A DNA stretch of 31,133 nt from Kipferlia bialata. Lineage: Eukaryota > Fornicata. Under the pieces are notes generated by a model. That model saw nothing but the letters and a program-made list of their open reading frames with translations, made no database searches and was not told the origin of the DNA. The stretch covers positions 3,857 to 34,989 of the forward strand of contig BDIP01000024.1 of the NCBI GenBank assembly GCA_003568945.1, written 5' to 3'. The position numbers and the translations under genes were made by a program. Of the stretch, positions 1-12,000 are shown piece after piece (position 1 is the first letter of the stretch; every line of letters begins with the position of its first letter).

Positions 1-73
1 GGGATTGCCCTGTGCAAAGCCCCCCCCCCCCCCCCCTTTCTCTTTAATGCCCTGCCGGTATGTTTAACACCAG
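1..73 (+). other. 3' part of an intron of the giant gene (partial)
   Basis: The reading frame used from 74 onward is closed by TAA at 45-47. A 17-C run (20-36) and the acceptor TTAACACCAG ending at 73 match the pattern of the other introns here. The donor is left of the window. The next exon begins with the last base of a codon (phase 2). Confidence 0.75.
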
Positions 74-3000
74 GGTAACCCACACGCTTCCCAAGGGCAA
101 GACCTACAGCGCCAGGGCCGGATGGTCCTGTTCTAACGGCCGCACATACTACTCCTCCTCATACGCCTCTCTGACTGGCAATGGTTCAGCCACTAGGGGA
201 GTCGTGTCCTACTCGGGTAGTTTCTCCGGTCTCTCCAGCTCTGTGTCTTGCACCCCCCTCGTCCAGCTCAAGGGGAGCCGCACCTACACCTCCTCCACCG
301 CCCTGCCCTGTGATACAGATGTCGTGTCCATCCAGGGGACTGCTAACCACGCCGTACTTACTACGGGGGACAGTTTGGTACGTTGATTGTATTTTGTTGT
401 CATCTCTTCTGCCCCCCCCCCCCCCCCTCTCTTGTTCTCACCACCTAGGTCTCACGTGTTCGCGCCAATACTTTTTTCCTTGGTGCACCAGTGCTGAAAT
501 GCACTAACGGGTCTTTCACCCACACCTACAGTGCCGTTTCTAGCTCTCACTCCTCCCTCTACTCCGACTATACCTTCAAGGTAGTCCAGTCGTGGCCATC
601 AGGCACATGCAGTGCTACGGTCACGGGCAGCATTACTCCTTTTGGGGTCTACACGTCGCCCACGGATGTACTGGTCGAGAATGAGGAAGTTGATTCCATC
701 CTCCCCACTCTCCTCGTGTCTGCGGACCAGGAGATCTCTTTCTACAACAATGTAGCCCTGCCCGCGTCCTCGTACCCCAAGGCCGGCTACCGCTGCACAA
801 TGCTTGCAGGAGGTACTCAGGACTTCTTCTCCTGGACCACCTCCAGTGCCATTGCCGCTGGCACCACCTCCCGTGTGTCCATCTCTGCCCAGGGTCTGAC
901 CGGGGCCGATGCCTGTGACATTGTGGTCGAGGCACTGGGCAGCACCTACCTGGCAGGGTTCAACCTGCCCTACAACGGAGGCCATGCCGACCTCCTCACC
1001 CTCTCCCCCGAGACCACCCCCTACTCCACAGGCACCACGCTGTCGGTGTCTGTCTGGACCATGGCCAAGCCCTCTGCTGCCGTGGAGCTCGTCTGCCCCA
1101 ACGTACAGGCTGCCAGTGGCACCACATTCAGCTTCTCCTACACTGGTGTGTCCCCTAGCGGATACGGCCATGTGTATGATCTGGCCATCCCCTCCGGTAT
1201 GAGGCCAAGCGACGAGTGTGTTGTCCGCACCAAGCCCACAGGGTCCACTAACTACGTCACCACCTCCGAGTTCGAGATTACGAACGACAGCTCTGCCTTC
1301 GACGTCACCTACAAGTACCTTGCGGCCGTGCCCCAGAGCATATCCTATGAGCTTGGGTATGACTTCTTCAAGGGGGAGACCTTTGGCGTTGGCTGGAAGT
1401 GCGGGTCCACCGTATACACCTCAGCCACCTACACCGCCCAGAAGGACCTCTCTGCCGGGTCCAAGCTTGTGGCCAAGGTGGCCAGGCCCAGCACCAGCAG
1501 CGCCACGTGCTCCCTGGTGATTGAGGCCAGCCACGTGTCCTTTGTTGACACAGACAATGTGGTACCAGTGCAGAAGACTGCCCTTGACCCCGAGGCCCCC
1601 CACACAGCCACTCCCAGTGAGACAGTCGAGGTCATCGTCAGACTGCCCGTCACCGCTACCCTTCTGGCTTCCCGGCCTCAGGTGACTGCAACCTGCTCTC
1701 GTGGCACCTCACTGGCATTCAGCCTGAGCCCCTCAGCGGCGTATCCCTTCAGATACACTGCCTCTGTCCCAGCCGATGCCCCCAGGGACTACTGCACTGT
1801 CAAGGCCACTGCCGCTGGGTACCAGGCCTCAGACACCTACCTCTCCACCTCCATCAGCATCGATGGAACCACCCTCTCAGGTGGCGTCCTGGAGCCTGGC
1901 ATGGATGTGGCCGACCACCCCTTGGGCCTCCGGTTCGTCTCTAACGCCACCATCTCTGGCGACTCCCTCACCGTTGGATACGAGTGCAAGACCTCTGCCA
2001 CCACATTCCAGCACCAGGCCCCCTTCCCTATTGGGGGCACCATCTCCAGGGGTGATGTGGTTGTGTACAAGCAGCCCTACACCCCAGACTGGTGGGACAG
2101 GTGGAGTGAGGGCTGCCGGTTCTGGCTCGACGTGCCCTCCCCCTCCTCCGCCTTCGGTAAGGAACGCTTCCAGACTGAGTACCTGCCCCGTGCCTCGATG
2201 CTCGAGCTATCAGCCAACCGCAACACGGATGTGCGTCCTCTTGACGTCATCACCGCCACTGTCCACGCCCCGCTCTGCTCTGGGGACTCTGACGCCATCA
2301 ACTGCATCAGCTGGACCCGCATCTACACCAACCAGGACGGGGGCAAGACGGTTAAGAACTGGGACATGACCGTGACCAGTGAGACCGAGACCTCCACCGA
2401 GTACTCCTTCCAGATCCCAGCAGACGTGCCCAATGGCCGCTACTACATCAGAAGCTATGTCCGGATCCCTGCTGTCAACTACCGGTACTACAAGGGCTGG
2501 TGGTGGTACCGCTGGTTCCAGATTGAGAGGGAGAACGAGCTTCTGGAGTCTACCAACGACTCTCCAGCCATCAGACCTCGCCCCCAGGCCATCTTTGATG
2601 ATGGAACCCAGGTACATATATGTCTCGAAGGGTATATAGTATTATTGTTGCCATCTCTCCCGTTCACCCTAACGCCAGGACAACTGCCCCGTCGCCACCC
2701 TTCAGTCCATAGCTGTGCCCGGCACCACAGGCACATTCACATTCCACTGCGGTGCGGGTAGAGACTACCTCATCTGCGAGACTGACCCAGTCGAGGGCCA
2801 CTCTGGTACCTTTGCCTGTTGTGGAGATGTCTCCGACGGCATCTACCGTGCTGAGACCAACTGCCGCCTCGACCTGACCCTTCCTGGGCCGGGTGGGGTC
2901 ATCTACGACGTGCTCTCTTCTGACGTCAACTTCTTTGTGACCCCTGAGCTTGCAGTACTCGATGAGGAGCTCTATGCCGAGGGGGACACCGTCACTCTCA

Positions 3001-6000
3001 CAGTGCTGTCTAGTCCCGACGACATCTCTGCCGGCTCTCCCTCTGTGCGTTGTGGCCTCAATGACCTGCCTGCCTTCGTGAGGGAGGCTTCTGTTGACAA
3101 GGACCAGAACACAGTCTACACGATGACACTGCCCGAGCTCTCTGCCCGTGAGACGTGCTATGTCGACGTTGACCTGATCCCCGCCGGCCAGTTCTCTGCC
3201 ATGCTCAACGTCACAATGACCGAGATCGCTAACATTGAGCCCGCCTTTGCTGCCGCATATGGACCCAATCTGATGAGGTTCGACTACGCCGGCAAGGTTG
3301 ACGCCACTGTCTCTGTGGGCTGGCTGTGCTCTGCGGACGAGGAGTCCGTGGTCATCAGTGACCCCTGGACACAGGCTGTCACGGTGGGGCCTGCCTCCCA
3401 GGTGGAGGTGGTCCTCCCTGAGCTGTTCTCCGGGGCCTCTAGCTGTGTGGCCGGAGTGGTGGTTGACGATGGCATCACTGACCCAGTGGCCTACCGCGGA
3501 GGTTCCTACCCTGTCACCGATGCCCTCAGCTACTTTGACCCCGAACTGGAGTCCATCTCTGAAGGCGACACGCTCAAGGCCAACGTGTACTTTGCAGACT
3601 ATGTGACAGACTCCAAGGTGGTGCTCAAGTGCTCCAGGGGGTACGAGATTGCCTCTCCCTCCTCCGTCAGTGGCCACGTGTACTCGTGGCTACTCACAGA
3701 GTCCCTGCCTAGGGATGAGTGCTGGCTCGAGGCATCTTCTGCCGAGTACGGTCTGTTTGCTGAGACTGAGCCGGTGTCTGCCAATGAGGCCAAGGAGGAG
3801 GTCGGTGACTGGGTGCCGTACTATGACGTTGTGCTCAGCCGGGACGGCCAGGCCTCCACCCCCAACCTCATCTCGTTCGAGGTGACTACCCCTGTGGCCT
3901 CTGTGGAGCTTGGCTGGCAGTGCGACTCAGATCCCGTTACCTCCTGGAAGACTGTGGACCTGGAGTGCGACTCACTGTCCTGTGCTTACTCAACATACAT
4001 GGGATTCAACCCCTCACTCATTAAGAGCAACCCTTCTACATGCTCCTACGCCGTGCGTCTCTTTGAGGATGACGATCACACCTACTACTCCTCTTCCCTT
4101 GTGGTAACAGACGAGATTGTGTCCGTCACCAACACCCACGCCTACCACCCCGACGCCACTGTCACTGCATCAATCCTGGTACGGGACGGTGACAGTGTGG
4201 TTGAGGGGAGTGTGTACCTGGAGTGCGAGAGAGGTTACAGCCTGGACATGGCATTGACCTCCGAGGCGCCCAAACCCAACTACTCTGTTACCCTTGGCGA
4301 TGACATCCCCTCTGACACCTGTGTGGTCCACGCCACCCTCACAAACGAGACCCTGGGCACCAGCTACACATCCTCTACCTTCAAGATGGACAATGAGGAG
4401 ATCCAGGACATCGAGATGACCGTGCAGGCCTGGGTCAAGGGCATGCCCAACGAGATCTCGTTCGTGCCTTCCACTGAGCTCTTTGCTGGCGATGAGATTG
4501 GGGTGTTCGCCCAGTGCCAGGTCTCTGAGTCCAGCAAGGTGTCTGTAGGCCAGTACCAAGTCCCCTCCGGTGGCCATGCTGCCTCATCCAGTGTGCACTT
4601 TGCCTTCACCCTCACAGACGCCCTGCCCGGTGCGTCCGCAGACGGCTGTGAGCTCTCTCTATCCCTCCACGAGAAGTCGTACGCTGCTGTTCTGTCCCAC
4701 GCCTACCTCGGAGATGACTCCTCGGATGTGTTAGTGATAGACACCCCCCTCCCCCTCGAGCCCGAGGACGAACTGTACGCTGTGACCAGAATCATATCTG
4801 GAGATACAGTTGGGGGCCTAAAGCAGGTCACGCTGTCCTGCGACGAGGCTGGCAGTGTCTATGACGGGGACCTGATCACGAGCTACGTGTCAGCGTCAGG
4901 TTCTCCTGTGTACAAGTCTGACCCTATGCCTGCCTCCCTCCCCAGGGCTGAGTGCACCCTCACTGCTGAGTACAGCTTCTGGTATGACCCTGCCACACCC
5001 AGGTTCTTCACCAAGGCCGTTGCCACCACCAACGTGGAGCTGGAGGTGACCGCCGACCTCATTATGGCCCTCCCCCTCGATGAGGAGCAGGGCAGGACAT
5101 TCCCCATCTCGATATCCTATACCAACAGTGTGGTTATGGATGTGTTTTACCTGCGTGCCGGCTACCGCTGTGCCGACACCAGTCTCGATCTGATGGGCGA
5201 CGTCAGGACCCCAGTGTCTCAGACCTCTCTGGACGTGGCTGGTTCCATCTCAGTACCTGGGATGGACATGGACAAGGTCAACTGTGACAGCGTCCACCTG
5301 CTTGTCGGGGCCTCTCACAAGTCCAACGGCAGCGATGAGGTCATCTATGTGAGCGAGGACCCCATCCCCGTGGTGGTGGACATTGCTGTGGCCGAGGAGT
5401 CTCTCTACGACACCCCAGACACCGTCATGATAAGGGTCTATGCCAGGCCGGATGCCGTGTCTGAGCTCTCTCTGACATGTGCCGGAGACGGAAACAGTTC
5501 TGTGCTCTCCGTGCCCCTTTCCCTCCACACTGCTGGTGCCAGCTACTCCCTATACTCAGCTGATGTTGAGTACATCAGCCAGAGCACCTGCCGTGCCACA
5601 GGAACCCTCTCTGTGGACCCCGTGTCCGTCGACTGTGCTGAGTTCACCCTCACCAGTGAGGAGGTCACCATTGACTCTCTGTTCTTCAGCACCTTCTCCA
5701 GGCCTTCTGGTCTCTCTGCCGCTGAGACTGACAACGTCATGCACGTCACTGCCAACGCCTCCCTCATCTCTGGCGACTCCTACACGGTGCTATCTCGCTG
5801 TGGAGTGAATGGGGCTGTGGATGAGCAGGGTACCTACACATTCAACTCAGATGTTGCTGCTGGGGACACCCTCAGCATTGCCGTGTCCTCTCTATATGCT
5901 GTTGATAACGAGTGTGCAGAGGCCTCTTTCGGCATCAGACTTGGTGATAACGAGTACTTCAGTGACCCCGTCCCCCCCGGTGCCTACCTATCCCTGGACA

Positions 6001-9000
6001 GTGACACCTACAACGCCAGCAATGGAGTGGTGGCCACGTTCCAGGCCGGTATCACCTCAGGGGACTCTGTGTCTCTGGTGTGCCCCACCTTCTCTCTGCC
6101 GATGCCCCTCCTCAACTCTGTCGATGGGCAGAGCAACTACAAGGTCACCCTCCCTGAGACCTACCCCTGGTCCGAGTGCAGTGCTGAGCTGTCTAGGTCC
6201 CAGAGCAGCGCCACCCCCGGCCTCCTCTCCACCTATGCCTCTGCCTCTGCCACCCTGGAGATCGACGAGGTGGACCTGATCTTCGGCACCCTCTTCACTG
6301 TCTCTAACGGCCTGGCCAACACCCTCTCTGTGACGCTGGATGCAGACATGCAGTCTGGGACCAAGGTGTCTGTCGGGTATGCCAGGGGACGCGAGAGCCA
6401 CAAGGATGCTGTCTGTGTCACGTATGTGGAGACCACCACCTCATACCTCCCGACTGGGTCCCTCCTCTCCCTGCCAATGCCCACATGTGCAGAGTTCGAC
6501 GGCTTCTCCGAGGTCAAGGTCCTAGTCAGGTTTGACGATGACGTCCTGAGGTCCTACACCTCCTTCAGCTACCCTTTGAGTGAGACTGTCGTGGTGCCTG
6601 GCCAGACCGAGTACGAGACCACCGAGACAGTGTCCCTCTATGTCAGGACAGGGGCAGATGCCATCACCGGTGTGGAGCTCTCTTGCGATGAGGGCCGGTA
6701 CACCCAGACCCTCACAGACGGCACCTGCAGCAAGGGTGGATGTACCTACACCCACACCCTGGAGGATGTTGCGCCCAGGGCCTCCTGCACGGCCTCTGTG
6801 TCTGTCGACAGCGACGCAGACCCAAACACCTCAGAGAGGGAGTTCTCTGCCTCTATCGACCTCAAGGTCGATGAGGTCCTGGCCCTCAACTCTGTGCTCT
6901 CTGGCGTGTCCCCCAATGCATTCGTGTTCAACTCCCTTCTCCCCCTCACCGAGGCTGATACCTTCGAGGCTGGCTGGAGGTGTGGGTCCGTCTACTCCTT
7001 CGACGCCCCCACCCCCTATGCTCTGCTGGAGCTGGACCCGGAGGCAGACCCCTGGTACCAGATCAACGTGAGTGGCGCCATCCCCACCTGTAACTCTAAG
7101 GTGGCCCCTGCTCTCAGGATCAACGGAGACGACAACCGTGTCTTCCCCTACTCTCCTGACACTGCCGGTACCCAGGTCGTGGCCCAGGGTGTGGTCACCC
7201 TGCGTCCTGAGCAGGCCAGCACCGACTGCCGTGTCCCTGTGGAGATTGCCAGTGACTATGTGGAGACTGTCCTCATGGAGCACGAGGCCATCGACTTCCA
7301 GTTCTACCTGACTGCCGCCCCGGTACAGTGGTCCAGCACCTCCCACTGCATGTGTGGCAACCCCTCTACTGAGACCCCCTCTGGTGCCTACTCTGCCACA
7401 GTCACCACCCACCTAGTGGACTTTGTAGACACCCATGTGGTGGAGGGTGTGTACACCCACATCAACACAGAGGAGGTACTCAACATGGACGCTAGGTATA
7501 CAGCAGTCACCGACAACGAGGTCTCATTCACCTCCTCCCTCTCCCTGTCGGCCAGTGACGCCTACGCCCTCAACTGGGTGTGTGGCAGTGACACCCTCTC
7601 TGCCGGATCTGGGACATTCAGCAGGACATTCACAAGCGGTGAGGAGATTGTCCTTGCAGTCGATGCTTCTGCCACCGCCAGTGTGAGTGGATCATGCTCG
7701 CTCACTGTGACTCTCTTCTCTGGACTGCACACTAGCGATTACCACGTCAGCTCTATTGGGCCATTCCCCAAGGTGGCTGAGCTCGCCGCACTGAGTGCTA
7801 CAGAGATATCCACTGGATCATCCCTTGGCATGACTCTGTACACCTCTAGAAGCACACTCTCTGCAGTGGAGGTCAGGTGCCCCGTTAGGGACATCCAGAC
7901 CCTGGATGCCGAGGTCTCCCTGGCTCTGATGAAGACTGGAGGAACCACGGCAGCCCCCACTACCACTGGCTCATACACCGTCCCCTCCTACCTGCCCAGG
8001 GCTACCTGCGGCGTTGTCTTGTCCACCACATTTGGTGGAGTCACCACAGAGATTGTCGGCTCCAGTGTGGACATTGTCTCCGAGGAGGTGACCGATATTG
8101 TCACGGGACTCTTCGGCACCTATGTCTCAGACGCCTCCTTTGTCAACCCTGTCTCCTTCAGCCTTGCCACTGCACTCTATGCTGGCGAGCAGTACGAGTG
8201 TGGTTACACCTGCTCCGACTCTCAGACCTTCTGGTCAGCTGCCAATAGCCTTGATAGCGATGCTGTCGTGGGTACCGACTTTGTCTGCTCACCCACCCTC
8301 GTGCGCTCTGTCGATGAGGCTGTGCAGTGCTCTGCTGTTGTCAGGCTCTTTGGCGATGACGCCCATGTCTACAGTGGCGATGAGCAGCCCATGAGGGCTT
8401 CTGTGGTGGGCGTTGATGCGTCCTCATACGGTGTCTCAGATGATGTGTCTGTCTCTGTGTACTCAGCGGCCAACTACATTGCCGGCATCTCTGTCGGTGT
8501 AGTGGCCTCTCAGACCATTGACGCCGTCCCATACGAGTGGGCTGGGCTCTCCTACGAGGGCTTCTCGTCAGGTGTCGCCGGGTTCTCCACCCCTGTCTCC
8601 TCCGACACCCCCAGACAGCAGTACGAGGTGACAGTGTCCCTCGACCTCCCCGTGGTTGGGTCTGTGGACTTCACCTCCGCGGCCTTCCTCGTGGATTCGG
8701 TCGAGGCCACTATCGGCTCCTCCTTCTTCACTGTCTGTGTACCGGGGGAGACCAACACCCTAGCTCTTACCAGCATGGTGGCTCTGTCTGCCGGAGATGT
8801 CGTTGACACCATACTCAGCTGCACTGGTGACACCACTCTCAAGACCAGCCACACACTCACGGCTGATGTTGCTCCCAATGGGTCTCTCTCTCTGAGCCTC
8901 CCAGACACACCCTCCACCGGTGTATCATGCACCCCCTCAGTACAGCTCTGGGGCTATGCTTCCCACACCATCTCCTCTGCCATCTCTCTGCCTGTCTCTG

Positions 9001-12000
9001 AGTCCGTAGTGTCCGTGGCAGGTGGAAAGGCTGTGGGATCTACTCTCTACGCTACAGTGGCCGTGGATACCCCATCCACTGTGATTGGGGCTGACCTGGT
9101 ATGTGCACACGGATACACCCTCACACTCGCTAGACAGAGTTCGGATGATACCGCATCCTTCGAGCTCTCTCTCCCAAGTGACATTCCCCTTGATACCTGC
9201 ACAGTGGATGTCGTTGTCTACCAGGATGGCGCCACCAGCACCTACTCCTCCGAGGCCCTCACCCTCGATGCCGTGGAGGCACAGGAGTTCTCAGTGCTCG
9301 TTGACCGCAATGTGGCCGACAACCAGCTGTCCTTTGTGCTCTACGGATACCTAGACGCTGAGTCCGTGTTGTCTGGATGGGTGTGTGATGGGGTATACGT
9401 ACCCACATCCACCTCCACTCCATTCACTGAGACTCTGGGAGAGCGCCTGATTGTGTCTCTTCCTCCCCACTCCACTGCCTCTGGCTCCTGCTCCCCCTAT
9501 GTCCAGATCCACTTCACCCAGTATGTTATGTCCCGTGTTGTGGACCTCACTAGGGATGTTGTTGAGGTGGCCACCGAGACTACAGTGTTCACACCCGAGG
9601 ACGACTTCGCCTTCTCTGTCTCTACCACTGAGGGGGAGGTGTCTGCAGTCACAGTCTCCTGTCCTCTTGGCTACACGGTTTCACTCTCCGACGCCGGTAC
9701 CACCACTGAGGGATACCCTCTGTTCAAGGAGGGTGTTCCTGATGACATCCCAGCTGGGGAGTGCACTGTAACAGCCACTGTTGCCCTAACAGATGGAGAG
9801 TCGGCCCAGTACACTCTAGGTGGTATTGATGTAGACAATGAAGAGATCCTAGAACTGGTTGTAACCTACAAGGCCTTGGGTGGACACGATGACACCAACC
9901 TGAACGGTGTCACCTGTACCAGTGCCATTGCCATCCCCTCTGAGTTCCAGGTCGCTGTGGGCTACTCCTGTGACGGTACTGTTGAGACATGGTCCTCTCC
10001 CATTGCTGTGGCCTCTGTCGAGGCTGATGGGGAGTTCACTGTCCCCTTCACCACAGACGTGTCAGGCTTTGCCTCCGACGCCTCTTGCTCCGTGGCAGTG
10101 CGTCTCTTTGCAGACAGCGAGCACGAGTACACGGGCTACGAGTCTCTCTCCCTTCTGGACGCCATTGTTGAGGTGTCCGACATCGAGGACTCCTACAAGC
10201 CTGGTTCCTCCGTGACAGTCGTGGTCCATGCCACAGATGAGGCCATCACTGGGGTGCAGCTTGTGTGTGCCGATACCCTGGTGCCTGTGTCCCTCGAGAT
10301 GGACGAAGGCTCTGAGGTCGATTCCAACCCATCCTACTGGGCTGTCATTGAACAGGACGCCCAGGTGGGAGACTGTATTGCTGAGGCCACTGTTATGGTT
10401 GCTGGTACCAGCTACACCCTCTCTTCGGAGTCTGTGTCTGTCGACAATGACGAGATTGGAGCCCTGACTCCCTTCATCAACCTTGTGACAGCCACCTCTG
10501 TCGAGGCAGTGACCCACGTGGCCCTCCCAGCTGGCACCGAGTACCTCTCTGGCTGGACATGCCAGACAGCCACAGAGTCCACATCCGTCATGAGCTCCAC
10601 CAAGACCCTCTCCCAGGCCTACGCGGCTGAGGACAGCATCCAGTTCAGCCTGGTGGACATTGACTCCTCCGGCTACATTGCATGCAGCCCCTCCATCAGC
10701 GTCATCCACTCCGGCAAGACATACTCTGGCGCCAACCTCCCCTCCCCAGCCGAGGCCAACCCCGTAGTCACTCTCCAGAGCACACAGGCCTACCACACCG
10801 GTGACGAGGTTGTCGCCACTGTCCATGTCCCTGAGGACTGGGTGTCAGGCGCTGAGTTCCAGTGCCAGGGTGGATACACCGTCTCTATGACCAGCGGACT
10901 CGCTGATTCATACGGATCTGCTACATTCTCTCTTGTCCTCCCCAGTGACACCCCATACGATGACTGTTTCGTGGTTGCCTCCACCGACTACCCAGACGGG
11001 ACCAGCCCCACATTCACCAGCTCTGAGGTCCCCATCGAGACAAGCGTCCTCAAGGACTACTCCCTGTCAGTGTCTGCCGTTGCCATTGGCGTTCCTAACC
11101 AGGTTTCCTTCACCACTGAGCTCGACATCCCTGCAGGGGAGCCTCTCAAGCTCGGCTGGGACTGTGTGACTCTCTCTGAGGTTGTGTTTGACCACACTGA
11201 GACCACCAGCGCTCTCGTCTCTGCCGGCACCGTCCTGTCCTACCCCCTTGCCGTCCCAGATGACATCCCTACAGACGGCTACAAGTGCCGTGTGGCCGTT
11301 GAGATTGGAACTGAGCTCTATCCCGAGTTCAGCTCTCAGTACTGGCTGATCCAGGACGGCCTGGTCTCTGTCGACGTCGAGGAGGCTGCCCCAGCTGATA
11401 CAATCACTGCCACCGTGTACACATCGAGTGAGTATCTGTCCTCTGTGGAGCTCAGGTGTTTCAACGACTATGTTGCCCCCATGTCTCTGCTCTCTGAGAC
11501 CTCTGGTGTGTCTCTGTACACTGTTATTCTTGAGGACACAGTCACCCGTGGCACCTGCTCAGTTGTGGTGACTGCCTCTCTGCCATCTGCCTCTGCCAAT
11601 GTGGAGTATGTCTCTCCAGGCGTTGAGGTCAGCAACACTGAGGTCGACAGCATTGAGACCTACTACCCAGGTCTCTACATTGCCGAGTCCGCAGACACCA
11701 ACAACTCCTTTGTTGTCAGTGCCCGCATTGATATGCTTGTAGGAAATACCCTGGAGTGTGGATGGGTGTGTGGCAGCGATGCCACTCTTTGGAGCGGTGT
11801 TGTCACCACTCTGACTGAGGCCGTCCCTGCTGGTACTACCTTCTACCTCGACCAGACCACCCCTGCCTCCCTCGAGGGTGAGACCTGCCAGCCAACGGTC
11901 AGGGTCTTTGAGAGCGACGACCACATCTACACCGGATTCGCCACCACATACCTTGACACCATTGTCGAGATTAGCGGTGACTACCTTCCCAGCACTGAGA

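Noticed and set aside
60-62. ATG at 60 as the true start of the giant gene
   Set aside because: It begins inside an Ig-like half, has no signal peptide after it, and overlaps an acceptor (TTAACACCAG ending at 73) of the type used by all other introns. The gene almost certainly continues left.
2664-3677. Long antisense open frame (337 codons, minus strand), with others such as 24842-25804 and 15201-16082
   Set aside because: These mirror the biased codon use of the giant exons. Their translations are low-complexity Gly/His/Val/Asp-rich strings without domains.
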